Positions 15,657-24,592 of a DNA stretch of 28,079 nucleotides are shown here, in pieces. Positions within the stretch are counted from its first letter, which is position 1. Each line of letters begins with the position of its first letter. The position numbers and the translations under genes were made by a program. Source of the DNA: Pseudomonadota bacterium. GTDB taxonomy: Bacteria; Pseudomonadota; Alphaproteobacteria; Acetobacterales; Acetobacteraceae. The stretch covers positions 1 through 28,079 of the forward strand of contig JAKBAQ010000006.1 in NCBI GenBank assembly GCA_021808985.1, given 5' to 3'. Under the pieces are notes generated by a model. The model saw only the letters and a program-made list of their open reading frames with translations, ran no database searches and was not told the origin of the DNA.

Positions 15657-18074
15657 TTAGTGAGGCAAGGACGCCGCCCTGGTGTCGCCAGGGGTTCCCG
15701 CGAGTTCGTCGGTTATATCATCCCAATCAATCGGCTCAGGATTGCGCGTGAGCGCCCGCCCGATCACCTCATCGACATGGGAGACAGGAATAATCGTCAA
15801 ACCTTTTTTAACGTTTCCTGGAATTTCAATGAGATCCTTCTCATTGTCCTTGGGGATGATGACGGTGGTGATTCCAGCCCGCAAGGCGGCCAGAAGTTTT
15901 TCCTTCAAGCCGCCAATCGGCAGGACGCGCCCGCGCAGGGTGATCTCCCCTGTCATGGCAATGTCACGCCGAATCGGAATGCCTGTTATGGCGCTGACGA
16001 TGGAAGTCGCCATCGCGATGCCCGCGGAAGGGCCGTCCTTGGGCGTTGCCCCTTCCGGCACATGCACGTGAATATCGCGTTTATCAAAGAATGGCGGCTT
16101 GATGCCGAACTGGGCGGCGCGGGAACGGACATAGGAATAAGCCGCCTGCACGCTTTCCTGCATGACATCGCCAAGCTTGCCGGTTTGCTTGATATTGCCC
16201 TTACCCGGCAGGAGCACACTCTCAATGGTGAGAATCTCTCCGCCAACCTCGGTCCAGGCCAGGCCGGTGACGACGCCGACCATATCCTCCGCCTCGGTCT
16301 CGCCAAAACGGTATTTCGGAACGCCGGAGAATTTTTCGAGATTGCGCTTGCTGATGGTGACCTTTTTGGTTTTGGTGGTGACGATCTCCTTCACGGCCTT
16401 GCGGGCAATGTTGGCGATCTCACGCTCCAGGTTACGAACGCCGGCCTCGCGGGTGTAGGTGCGGACCAGCTCATGCAAGGCATCATCGGTGAGCGACCAT
16501 TCGTCTTTTTTAAGGCCATGCGCCTCGCCCTGCTTGGATACGAGGTGCCGCTTGGCGATTTCAACCTTCTCATCCTCGGTGTAGCCGGGGATGCGAATGA
16601 TCTCCATGCGGTCCAACAGCGGCTGCGGCATGTTCAGGCTGTTCGCGGTGGTGACGAACATCACATCCGAGAGATCGTAATCAACCTCCAGGTAATGGTC
16701 GGCGAAGGTCGCATTCTGCTCGGGGTCCAGCACCTCAAGCAGGGCGGATGACGGGTCGCCTCGCCAATCGGCGCCGAGCTTGTCAATCTCATCAAGCAAA
16801 AACAATGGATTAGACGTTTTCGCCTTCTTCATGCCCTGGATGATCTTGCCCGGCATGGAGCCGATATAGGTCCGCCGGTGGCCACGAATTTCGGCTTCAT
16901 CCCGCACGCCGCCCAGAGACATGCGCACGAAATTACGGCCGGTTGCTTTGGCGATGGACTTGCCGAGCGAGGTTTTGCCAACACCAGGCGGGCCGACGAG
17001 GCAGAGAATCGCCCCGCGCAGCTTGGGGCTGCGCGACTGCACCGCGAGATATTCGACAATTCGTTCCTTGATCTTCTCAAGCCCATAATGATCGGCGTTC
17101 AGGATGCGTTCGGCCTCGATCACGTCATTCTTGATCTTGCTGCGCTTCTTCCAGGGAATCCCCAGAATCCAATCCAGGTAATTGCGCACGACGGTGGCTT
17201 CCGCGCTCATCGGGCTCATGCTGCGCAATTTTTTCAGTTCTGTCAGGGCTTTTTCGCGGGCTTCCTTGGAGAGCTTGGTGGTTTTGATCTTGGCTTCCAG
17301 CTCGGCGGTCTCGTCCTTGCCGTCCTCGCCTTCGCCAAGCTCCTTCTGGATGGCTTTGAGCTGCTCGTTCAGGTAGTATTCGCGCTGCGTCTTCTCCATC
17401 TGCCGCTTCACGCGGTTGCGGATTTTCTTCTCAACCTGGAGCACCCCGATTTCGGATTCCATATGGTTGAAAACCCGTTCAAGCCGTTCGCTCGTGCTGC
17501 CGAGCTCCAGCAGCTCCTGCTTTTCGGAAATTTTCAGGCCCAGATGGCTGGCAACCGTGTCCGCCAGTTTTGAGGGGGAATCGATCTGGTTAACCGAAAC
17601 CAGGACTTCCGGGGCGATCTTCTTGTTGAGCTTGATGTACTGCTCAAACTGCGAAACCACGGTGCGGCCAAGCGCCTCGACCTCTTTTTCCTCATCCGCC
17701 TGATCCTCGATCGGATCGGCATAGACTTCAAAATAGTCTTCCGTCTCTTTAAAGCTCTTAATCCGCGCGCGCCTGATGCCTTCGACCAGCACCTTCACCG
17801 TGCCATCGGGCAATTTGAGCAGTTGCAGGACCGTGGAAATGGTCCCGACTTTATAAATATCCTCGGCCGAGGGATCGTCCTGCGCGGCGTTTTTTTGTGC
17901 GACCAGGAGGATTTGCTTATCCTCCTTCATCACGCTCTCCAGGGCCCGAACAGATTTATCGCGCCCCACGAAAAGCGGCACGATCATATGCGGGAACACC
18001 ACGATATCACGCAGCGGCAGCACCGCCAGGGTATCGGAAAGAGGCGCAGGTTTTGTAACGTCAGACATAATCAT
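15657..18074 (-). CDS. lon: Lon ATP-dependent protease
   Basis: This 805-residue AAA+ serine protease degrades misfolded and regulatory proteins in the cytoplasm as a homohexamer. The N-terminal substrate domain spans about 15-210, followed by a coiled-coil region. Walker A is GPPGVGKT (361-368) and Walker B is LFLLDEID (424-431). The C-terminal protease domain has the catalytic Ser-Lys dyad S683 (in DGPSAG) and K726 (in GGLKEK), with the usual spacing of 43. The first ATG at 18074 is followed by a second two codons later. AAAGGA lies 4 nt before the first, so either may be used. A perfect terminator follows the gene. Confidence 0.98.
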   Translation of the reverse strand: MIMSDVTKPAPLSDTLAVLPLRDIVVFPHMIVPLFVGRDKSVRALESVMKEDKQILLVAQKNAAQDDPSAEDIYKVGTISTVLQLLKLPDGTVKVLVEGIRRARIKSFKETEDYFEVYADPIEDQADEEKEVEALGRTVVSQFEQYIKLNKKIAPEVLVSVNQIDSPSKLADTVASHLGLKISEKQELLELGSTSERLERVFNHMESEIGVLQVEKKIRNRVKRQMEKTQREYYLNEQLKAIQKELGEGEDGKDETAELEAKIKTTKLSKEAREKALTELKKLRSMSPMSAEATVVRNYLDWILGIPWKKRSKIKNDVIEAERILNADHYGLEKIKERIVEYLAVQSRSPKLRGAILCLVGPPGVGKTSLGKSIAKATGRNFVRMSLGGVRDEAEIRGHRRTYIGSMPGKIIQGMKKAKTSNPLFLLDEIDKLGADWRGDPSSALLEVLDPEQNATFADHYLEVDYDLSDVMFVTTANSLNMPQPLLDRMEIIRIPGYTEDEKVEIAKRHLVSKQGEAHGLKKDEWSLTDDALHELVRTYTREAGVRNLEREIANIARKAVKEIVTTKTKKVTISKRNLEKFSGVPKYRFGETEAEDMVGVVTGLAWTEVGGEILTIESVLLPGKGNIKQTGKLGDVMQESVQAAYSYVRSRAAQFGIKPPFFDKRDIHVHVPEGATPKDGPSAGIAMATSIVSAITGIPIRRDIAMTGEITLRGRVLPIGGLKEKLLAALRAGITTVIIPKDNEKDLIEIPGNVKKGLTIIPVSHVDEVIGRALTRNPEPIDWDDITDELAGTPGDTRAASLPH

Positions 18075-18147
18075 AAATTCCTTTAAGCCTCATGCGCTGC
18101 CCTGACAGGCACAGCTCATATGTGCCGCTCTTCGGCCACAAATGGAC

Positions 18148-18176
18148 ATATCGGTTGCATTTGGCCGGCCTGCAAG
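18148..18176 (-). promoter_or_regulatory. Possible lon promoter in the clpX-lon gap
   Basis: In the 136-nt gap upstream of lon, the minus strand has CTTGCA (18171-18176) and CGATAT (18148-18153) spaced by 17 nt. The CTTG core would also suit a heat-shock sigma-32 promoter, but the -10 half is not diagnostic. A short CCAAAT/ATTTGG hairpin (18182-18197) precedes it, just after clpX, without a T-run. Confidence 0.25.
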
Positions 18177-18210
18177 ACCCGCCAAATCTCAATTTGGTCC
18201 GGCTTGCGCC

Positions 18211-19467
18211 TCAGGATGCCGTCTCCGCACGCTTCTCAGCGTACATGAATAGCGGTTCAGCCCGGCCTTCGGCCACGTCGCCGCTGATGACGACCTCGGC
18301 CACGCCATCCAGCCCCGGCAGGTCGAACATGGTGGTCAACAAAATGGCTTCCATGATTGAACGCAGACCGCGTGCGCCGGTTTTGCGCTTGATCGCCCGG
18401 CCGGCAACAACTTTCAGCGCCTCATCGGTGAAGGTCAGCTTGACGCCCTCCATTTCGAACAGGCGGGCATATTGCTTGACCAGCGCGTTCTTGGGCTTGG
18501 TGAGAATTTCGATCAGCACCGTTTCGTCGAGGTCGTCCAATGTGGCAACCACCGGCAAGCGGCCGATGAATTCGGGGATCAGGCCGAATTTGAGCAAATC
18601 CTCCGGTTCGACCTCACGCAAAATCTGCCCGGTGCGCCGCTCATCCGGGCTGCGGACATCCGCGCCAAAGCCAATGCCTGAGCCTTTGCCGCGCTGCCCG
18701 ATGATCTTCTCCAGCCCGGCGAAAGCGCCGCCGCAGATGAAGAGGATGTTGGTGGTATCAACCTGCAGAAACTCCTGCTGGGGATGTTTGCGCCCGCCCT
18801 GGGGCGGCACGGAGGCGACCGTGCCTTCCATGATCTTGAGCAGGGCTTGCTGCACCCCCTCACCGCTCACATCGCGGGTGATCGATGGGTTGTCTGATTT
18901 GCGGCTGATCTTATCGACCTCGTCGATATAGACGATGCCGCGCTGCGCCCGTTCGACATTATAATCAGCGGCCTGCAGCAGTTTGAGAATGATGTTTTCA
19001 ACATCCTCGCCCACATAGCCGGCTTCGGTCAGGGTTGTCGCATCCGCCATGGTGAACGGCACATCGAGAATGCGGGCGAGTGTCTGGGCCAGCAGGGTCT
19101 TGCCCGAACCGGTGGGGCCGACCAGCATGATGTTGGATTTCGCGATTTCTATGTCGTTGTTCTTGGTCGCGTGCGAGAGGCGCTTATAGTGGTTATGCAC
19201 CGCCACGCTGAGCACTTTTTTCGCATGCGCCTGGCCGATCACATAATCGTCAAGAACCTTGCAGATTTCACGCGGGGTCGGCACGCCGTCGCGCGACTTC
19301 ACGAGGTGGGTTTTGTGCTCCTCACGGATGATATCCATGCAAAGCTCGACGCATTCATCACAGATAAAAACGGTCGGACCCGCGATGAGCTTGCGGACCT
19401 CATGCTGCGACTTCCCGCAAAAGGAACAATATAGTGTGTTCTTGGTGTCGCCCGACTTGCTGCTCAT
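18211..19467 (-). CDS. clpX: ATP-dependent Clp protease ATP-binding subunit ClpX
   Basis: This 418-residue AAA+ unfoldase recognises tagged substrates and threads them into ClpP. The N-terminal zinc-binding domain has C14/C17 and C36/C39. Walker A is GPTGSGKT (117-124), the pore loop is GYVGED (150-155) and Walker B is IVYIDEVD (178-185). The ClpP-contacting IGF loop appears in GSGIGFGADV. The frame is open for 24 codons upstream, but that stretch is Cys-rich and unlike ClpX. I use the ATG at 19467, with GGAG 5 nt upstream. It lies between clpP and lon, all on the minus strand. Confidence 0.98.
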   Translation of the reverse strand: MSSKSGDTKNTLYCSFCGKSQHEVRKLIAGPTVFICDECVELCMDIIREEHKTHLVKSRDGVPTPREICKVLDDYVIGQAHAKKVLSVAVHNHYKRLSHATKNNDIEIAKSNIMLVGPTGSGKTLLAQTLARILDVPFTMADATTLTEAGYVGEDVENIILKLLQAADYNVERAQRGIVYIDEVDKISRKSDNPSITRDVSGEGVQQALLKIMEGTVASVPPQGGRKHPQQEFLQVDTTNILFICGGAFAGLEKIIGQRGKGSGIGFGADVRSPDERRTGQILREVEPEDLLKFGLIPEFIGRLPVVATLDDLDETVLIEILTKPKNALVKQYARLFEMEGVKLTFTDEALKVVAGRAIKRKTGARGLRSIMEAILLTTMFDLPGLDGVAEVVISGDVAEGRAEPLFMYAEKRAETAS

Positions 19468-19511
19468 AACCACTCCACAGCGCGAAATGTAAGAGAAAAG
19501 ACTAGCCCCCT

Positions 19512-19537
19512 GTGCGGGAGCGCACAAGCACCCGCAC
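19512..19537 (-). promoter_or_regulatory. Hairpin in the clpX leader
   Basis: GTGCGGG and CCCGCAC form a 7-bp stem around a 12-nt loop, 45 nt upstream of clpX. On the minus strand it is followed by AGGGGGCTAGTC, with no T-run. Its role is unknown; it could protect the transcript or overlap a promoter. Confidence 0.35.
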
Positions 19538-19544
19538 AATTGGG

Positions 19545-19573
19545 GATAAAGTTTAAAGAATTCAGGAAGTTAA
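19545..19573 (-). promoter_or_regulatory. Candidate clpX promoter
   Basis: In the AT-richer part of the clpP-clpX gap, the minus strand carries TTAACT (19568-19573) and TTTATC (19545-19550) with 17-nt spacing. Both boxes are only partial matches. The position, downstream of the clpP terminator and about 78 nt before clpX, is what makes it plausible. Confidence 0.3.
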
Positions 19574-19616
19574 TGAAGAACCGCGCTGATTTCCCTGGAT
19601 ATGGGGGCCAAATGAG

Positions 19617-19656
19617 GTGAAAATTCAGCCCTGAACCTGGATTCAGGGCTGAATTT
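19617..19656 (-). terminator. Hairpin terminator between clpP and clpX
   Basis: AAATTCAGCCCTGAA and TTCAGGGCTGAATTT form a perfect 15-bp stem with a 6-nt loop at 19621-19656. On the minus strand it ends in a short TTTT followed by CACC. It lies about 50 nt past clpP and would limit read-through into clpX. Confidence 0.65.
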
Positions 19657-19665
19657 CGCGGCTTT

Positions 19666-19715
19666 GGCGCCTGCAATCCGCATAATACCCCCGTATGCCG
19701 CGCTTGCTAGGCGCC
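19666..19715 (-). other. Second inverted repeat overlapping the clpP stop
   Basis: The minus strand pairs GGCGCCT-(A)-GCAA with TTGC-AGGCGCC. Inside this, GCATA pairs with TATGC. The clpP stop codon TAG lies within the left arm. There is no T-run of its own. It may shield the clpP mRNA 3' end or assist the terminator that follows. Confidence 0.45.
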
Positions 19716-20360
19716 CGGCGCTTCGGTTTTGCCCTCGCTCGGGGCGGGCTGGCTTTTCACCACTTCATCGACAATGCCGAATTCCTTGGCTTCCTGCGCT
19801 GACATATACGAATCGCGCTCCAGCTTCGCCTCGATAGCTTCGAGGGGCTGGCCGGTATGGTCCACATAAATCTGATTGAGCCGCTTGCGCAGATTCAGGA
19901 TTTCACGGGCCTGGATTTCAATATCCGTGGCCTGGCCCTGGGCGCCGCCGGAGGGCTGATGCACCATGACGCGCGCGTTGGGCAGGGCAAAGCGCTTGCC
20001 CGCCTGGCCCGCGCAGAGCAGCAGGCTGCCCATGGAGGCCGCCTGGCCGATGCACACGGTGCTGACCGGGCTGCGGATGTACTGCATGGTGTCATAAATC
20101 GCCAGACCGGAGGAAACGACGCCGCCTGGGCTGTTGATATAGAAGGAAATATCCTTGTTGGGGTTTTCGCTCTCCAGGAACAGGAGCTGGGCGCAGATCA
20201 GCGAGCTGACCTGATCATAGACCTGACCTGTCAGGAAAATGATCCGCTCCTTCAGCAGGCGGGAATAGATATCGTAAGAGCGCTCGCCGCGCGCCGTTTG
20301 CTCGACCACCATGGGCACGAGGTTATTGTTATAGACCTCGACTGGATCCCGATCCCACAT
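19707..20360 (-). CDS. clpP: ATP-dependent Clp protease proteolytic subunit
   Basis: This 217-residue serine peptidase forms the double-heptamer chamber used with ClpX (and ClpA where present). The catalytic triad is visible with correct spacing: S109 (GQAASMGS), H134 (RVMVHQPSGG) and D183 (ERDSYMSAQEA). The substrate-binding strand YINSPGG is at 74-80. The N-terminus, beginning MWDRDPVEVYNNN, includes a short propeptide normally cleaved off. The ATG at 20360 has GAGGA about 9 nt upstream. tig lies upstream on the same strand across a 132-nt gap in which I see no clear terminator. Confidence 0.98.
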   Translation of the reverse strand: MWDRDPVEVYNNNLVPMVVEQTARGERSYDIYSRLLKERIIFLTGQVYDQVSSLICAQLLFLESENPNKDISFYINSPGGVVSSGLAIYDTMQYIRSPVSTVCIGQAASMGSLLLCAGQAGKRFALPNARVMVHQPSGGAQGQATDIEIQAREILNLRKRLNQIYVDHTGQPLEAIEAKLERDSYMSAQEAKEFGIVDEVVKSQPAPSEGKTEAPGA

Positions 20361-20492
20361 ACTGTAAATTCCTCGTTCTAGCTAACCGCCTGCCCCGGCA
20401 CCGCACCGCGCCTCTCATAAGGCCGCGGCGCGGGCGGAACGGGACGTCATGAACCTAAGTTAGTGGATCAAACGCGCGCGTCTAGTCCCGCG

Positions 20493-21815
20493 TTAAGATT
20501 CAGGGTCAGCCGCCAGCTCTTCCGCGGTGACGCTGGTCTCTTCCTGGGTGACGCGGGCGAGCAGGAAGTCCACAACCTTGTCCTCGAAAATCGGACCGCG
20601 GAAGCGTTCCAACGCTTGCGGGTTCTTCTTGAAGAACTCCAGCACCTGCATCGCCTGTTCACGGTACTTCATCGCCTCGTTGAACATGGCGCGCTGGAGG
20701 TCCTGGTCGGACACGGTGACCTCATTGGCGCGGCCGATTTCGGCAACCAGCAGGCCAAGGCGCACGCGGCGGTCGGCAATCGCCTTATATTCCGCCTTCA
20801 GCGTCTCTTCATCCTTGGCCGCATCTTCCGGGTCGGCCCGGCCGGCGGCCTTTTCCTGCTCCACCTGGCGCCAGATTTCGCCAAACTCGGCATCAACCAG
20901 GGAGACCGGAGCCTCGAAGCGGGCACGCTCAGCCAGCGCGTCAAGCAGGCTGCGCTTGAGCTTCAGGCGCGTCATCTGCTCGTATTCACGGCCGATCTGT
21001 TCGGAAATCTTCGTCCGCAGATCTTCGAGCGACTCCAGCCCGAGCCCCTTGGCGAATTCATCATCAACCGCCGGAACCTGCGCCACGCCAAGGGCCTTGG
21101 CGGTAATTTCGAACTCGGCCTGCTTGCCGGCCAGCTCCTTGGCGCCGTAATCCTCGGGGAAGTTGACCGTGATCTTACGGGTCTCGCCGGGGGACATGCC
21201 CTCCATCTGCTCGGAGAAGCCGGGGATGAAGCCTTGGCCCGCGACAACGACGGCGACATCCGACGCGGTGCCCCCCTGGAAGGCCTCGCCGTCAATGCGG
21301 CCGATAAAATCGACAGTCAGCTGCTCACCCGCCACAGCCGGGCGGGGGTCTTCAACGGGGGTGTAGCTCTTGCGCTGCTCGGCCATTTTGCTCAGGGCAT
21401 CGCTGATCGCCTCATCCGTGACGGCCGCAACCGGCTTGGACAGCGTGATATCGCCAAGCTCGGGGATGGCAATCTCGGGAAGGATCTCAAGCTCCAGCGT
21501 GAATTCCAGGTCGGAATTCTGCCCCGGCTTGGTGACGGCCAGCTTCGGCTGCATCGCGGGGCGCAGATTACGCTCGGACAGCACCCGGTCCGAGGCTTCG
21601 TTCACTGCGCCTTCCACGATCTCAGCCGCCACGGCATCGCCATAGCGCTTGCGGACCATGGACATTGGCACCTTGCCTGGGCGGAAGCCCGGCATCTGCA
21701 TGGTTTTGCCAAGCTCAGCCAAACGCTGCTCGCGCTTGGCGGCGAGTTCGGGTTCGGGAACCACGACCGTGAAGCCGCGCTTCAAGCCGTCAGAGAGCGT
21801 TTCAGTAACCTGCAT
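20493..21815 (-). CDS. tig: Trigger factor (ribosome-associated chaperone)
   Basis: This 440-residue chaperone docks at the ribosome exit tunnel and shields nascent chains; it also has peptidyl-prolyl isomerase activity. The N-terminal domain carries the ribosome-binding signature GFRPGKVP (43-50). A central FKBP-type domain follows (about 150-240, with DFIGRIDGEAFQGG and GQGFIPGFSEQMEGM). The C-terminal part is the helical, charged substrate cradle. I chose the ATG at 21815 (MQVTETLSDG) because it matches the family start. The frame extends six codons to a TTG at 21833. Its GAGGA Shine-Dalgarno is about 11 nt upstream, rather far. Confidence 0.97.
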   Translation of the reverse strand: MQVTETLSDGLKRGFTVVVPEPELAAKREQRLAELGKTMQMPGFRPGKVPMSMVRKRYGDAVAAEIVEGAVNEASDRVLSERNLRPAMQPKLAVTKPGQNSDLEFTLELEILPEIAIPELGDITLSKPVAAVTDEAISDALSKMAEQRKSYTPVEDPRPAVAGEQLTVDFIGRIDGEAFQGGTASDVAVVVAGQGFIPGFSEQMEGMSPGETRKITVNFPEDYGAKELAGKQAEFEITAKALGVAQVPAVDDEFAKGLGLESLEDLRTKISEQIGREYEQMTRLKLKRSLLDALAERARFEAPVSLVDAEFGEIWRQVEQEKAAGRADPEDAAKDEETLKAEYKAIADRRVRLGLLVAEIGRANEVTVSDQDLQRAMFNEAMKYREQAMQVLEFFKKNPQALERFRGPIFEDKVVDFLLARVTQEETSVTAEELAADPES

Positions 21816-21856
21816 CGGCGAAAAATTCCTCAAAAATCAACAACAAAACCACAACC

Positions 21857-21941
<85 letters not shown>

Positions 21942-21961
21942 TCCCCCGTTGGGCGCGGCAA

Positions 21962-21992
21962 GCATAACCGCCCCGCGCGATACCAACATCAA
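21962..21992 (-). promoter_or_regulatory. Possible tRNA-Leu/tig promoter
   Basis: In the 134-nt gap divergent from the AsmA gene, the minus strand has TTGATG (21987-21992) and TTATGC (21962-21967). The 19-nt spacing is longer than ideal. A start about 14 nt before tRNA-Leu would fit. An alternative pair (TTGTGA-17-TAGACG) lies slightly further upstream. On the plus strand I see only a lone TATAAC for the AsmA gene. Confidence 0.25.
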
Positions 21993-22075
21993 GCCGCGCC
22001 GTCTAGCGCGAGTCCCCGTACTTCACAAGCTTGGCTCTCGTATAACCGCCGAAAACCGACTATCTGGCACCACAA

Positions 22076-24592
22076 ATGAGCCATCTCAGCGAAAATGCGA
22101 ACATGAACCGGAACCGAGCAATGCGCCCATGGCGATGGGCGGCGGGGGTTATTCTGCTGCTGGCGGCGGTGCCGGCGGTGGCTGTTCTCATCGTGGTGGA
22201 ACAGTTCAACCCGAACCGTTATGCCCCGGAGATTATTTCCGCGGTTGACCAGGCAACGGGGCGGGTGCTGACCCTGCATGGGCCGATCACCCTGCGGCTT
22301 TCGCTGAATCCGGTGATCGAGGCCAGTGATATAAGCCTTTCCAACCCGCCGGGCTTTGCCGATCTGGACCTGCTGACGCTCAGGCGGGTCGAGGCCCAGA
22401 TCGCGCTGCTGCCGCTCCTGTCGCACCATCTGAATATTCTGAAATTGCGGCTGGTGAGCCCCTATATGGTGCTGGAGCATGGCCGGGGGGGCTTGTCAAA
22501 CTGGGATTTCACGCCTGCTCAGCCGGGGGCGGCGATAATGGCGGGCGATGCCCGGGAATATCAAGTCGCGTTGCAGGCCGTGGAGATCAAAAATGGCTTG
22601 CTCACGATCAAGACCATCAGCGCCGCGCATCCAACCATCATCGCCTTGCCGAATCTAACCGGAACAGCCGCCTCGCCGGCTGCTCCCCTGCACCTCAGCG
22701 CCAATGCGGTGCTGGGCGCGATGCCGTTCAGCGTCTCGGGCGTGGTGGGGCCGATTGCCCGTTTTTCCGGAGCTGGAGCCGGACCGTGGCCGGTTGATCT
22801 GGCCGTGAAACTGGGCGGCGCGCGCGCAACCGTGCAGGGCACGGTCGATCGTCCGCGCCAGGCGCAGGGTTATGACCTGGCCGTGGCGCTTGACATTCCG
22901 GCGTTGGAGGATCTGACGAAAAGCCTTCCCCCCGGCCTGCTCGGCGCCATGCCCCTGCCGCCCGTGCACGGCATCGTCGCCTCGGCCCGAATCGCCGACC
23001 AGGACGCGACGATACCCGCCATCGACGATCTTTCCATCAAGACGGGTGCCTCTGACCTTTCCCTCCTGCGGCCGGGGCTGACCCTGAATTCGCTGAATGT
23101 GGAGACGGCATCGCTCGACCAGCCTATCTCACTCAATGCTTCGGCCACGCTGGGCGGCACGCCCATTACGCTCACCGGGAGCTTTGGCCCGCTTGAAATG
23201 CTTTTCAACCCCGCTCTGCTGCCAGCCAACCTGCCGCCCCAAGGCAGTTTTCCGGTCACGGTCAATGCGCGGTTCGGGGCCGCGACGGCGAGCATCACCG
23301 GTGGGATCGCAACGCCCAGGACTCTGGCGGGGGCCGCTCTGTCGCTGAATTTGGCCATTCCTGATCTTTCCGCGCTCAGCCCCGCCGTGGGAACCAGCTT
23401 GCCGGCCTGGAAAAACATCACGGCGCAAACCACGTTGATAGATCCCGGTGGGCTTGGCCTGCGCAATGCCCTGGGCCTGGATACCCTGACCGTGACCATG
23501 GATAACGCCGCCTTTGGGGGAGATGCCAGCCTGTATTTCGGCCCAAAGCCGAAATTGCAGCTGGCCTTGCAGTTCTCCCAGCTGAATGTGGATGCGCTGC
23601 TGGCGGCCACGGCCCAGCCAGCCACCTCGCCCGCCGCCGCGCCGGGCGCGCCCGTTTCCACCAGCACCGCCGTTATTCCCGACTGGCCGCTGCCGCTCGC
23701 GCTGCTTAAAACAGCCAGCGCCGATGTGCAGATCTCGGCTGATACGCTGATCTGGAAGCAGGCGGCCTATACGGCGCTGCAGGGCCATGCGATTCTCGCA
23801 AATGGCGTGCTCACCATAAGCCCGGTGACAGGCCAACTGCCCGGCGGCGGCATAATGCTGAGCGCCAGCGTGGACACAACCAAGGAACCCGCGGTGGAAA
23901 CCCTGAAATTGAATGCCCCGGCTCTGGCGCTCGCCCCCCTGCTGAACAATTTCGGCCTGCCGGAAGCCGCCAAGGGCACCGTGCAGGCGCGGCTTGCCGC
24001 CACGGGGAGCGGCGATGATCTGCAGACCATCGCCGCCAGCCTGAACGGGCAGCTTGGCCTGGCCATGGTCAATGGCGCCGTCGACGGTTCGGTGTTGCAG
24101 GACATGTTTGGCAAGGTGCTGCAAACCGCCGGGCTGCCGGCTGATCAGGCCGGGGCGGCCGGGCCAGTGCCCGTGCGCTGCATGGCATTGCGGATTGACG
24201 CGGCCAACGGCGTCGGCACCATCCGGACTCTGACCCTGGATTCCGCCCCGCTGCAAATACAAGGGAGTGGCAACATCAATGCCGGCAAGGAAACACTCGG
24301 GATACTCATACTGCCCCGCTTGCCCGCGGCCACGGATGAAGGCGGCCAACCGGTAATGATCGGAGGCAGTTTCGCCGCCCCCACGATGGCCCTTGCGCCG
24401 GCGGGCAGCCCGCAAGCGGTATGGGCAAATGGGGGGGATATTTGCCCGGCGGCGCTGAACCTGGGCCGGCTTGGCCAACCCGGCCCGGCCGCGGCGGAGA
24501 TGGCGCATCTGCGCCCGGCCGCCGCATCCGGCGCCGCCACAGCTCCGCCGGGTGGGCCGAAAAACCTGTTGAACGGCATGTTCAACCAATGA
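22076..24592 (+). CDS. AsmA family protein
   Basis: This is an 838-residue envelope protein of the AsmA-like group, related to the bridge-like proteins thought to handle lipid transport or outer-membrane assembly in the periplasm. A basic N-terminus is followed by one membrane anchor (about 21-41), then QFNPNRYAPEI, typical of the family start. The long beta-rich body ends with the AsmA C-terminal domain, whose hallmark GSGDDLQTIAASLNGQLGL leads into NGAVDG. The last 50 residues are Ala/Pro/Gly-rich. The start is uncertain: ATG codons at 22076, 22103 and 22121 are possible and none has a clear Shine-Dalgarno. The stop overlaps the next gene (ATGA). Confidence 0.85.
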   Translation: MSHLSENANMNRNRAMRPWRWAAGVILLLAAVPAVAVLIVVEQFNPNRYAPEIISAVDQATGRVLTLHGPITLRLSLNPVIEASDISLSNPPGFADLDLLTLRRVEAQIALLPLLSHHLNILKLRLVSPYMVLEHGRGGLSNWDFTPAQPGAAIMAGDAREYQVALQAVEIKNGLLTIKTISAAHPTIIALPNLTGTAASPAAPLHLSANAVLGAMPFSVSGVVGPIARFSGAGAGPWPVDLAVKLGGARATVQGTVDRPRQAQGYDLAVALDIPALEDLTKSLPPGLLGAMPLPPVHGIVASARIADQDATIPAIDDLSIKTGASDLSLLRPGLTLNSLNVETASLDQPISLNASATLGGTPITLTGSFGPLEMLFNPALLPANLPPQGSFPVTVNARFGAATASITGGIATPRTLAGAALSLNLAIPDLSALSPAVGTSLPAWKNITAQTTLIDPGGLGLRNALGLDTLTVTMDNAAFGGDASLYFGPKPKLQLALQFSQLNVDALLAATAQPATSPAAAPGAPVSTSTAVIPDWPLPLALLKTASADVQISADTLIWKQAAYTALQGHAILANGVLTISPVTGQLPGGGIMLSASVDTTKEPAVETLKLNAPALALAPLLNNFGLPEAAKGTVQARLAATGSGDDLQTIAASLNGQLGLAMVNGAVDGSVLQDMFGKVLQTAGLPADQAGAAGPVPVRCMALRIDAANGVGTIRTLTLDSAPLQIQGSGNINAGKETLGILILPRLPAATDEGGQPVMIGGSFAAPTMALAPAGSPQAVWANGGDICPAALNLGRLGQPGPAAAEMAHLRPAAASGAATAPPGGPKNLLNGMFNQ

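Noticed and set aside
15660..16751. 363-codon plus-strand frame opposite lon
   Set aside because: It lies antisense to the conserved Lon protease domain and has no family features.
19468..19539. N-terminal extension of ClpX by 24 codons
   Set aside because: The ATG at 19467 has a good Shine-Dalgarno and gives the canonical zinc-finger spacing. The extension lies over the leader hairpin.
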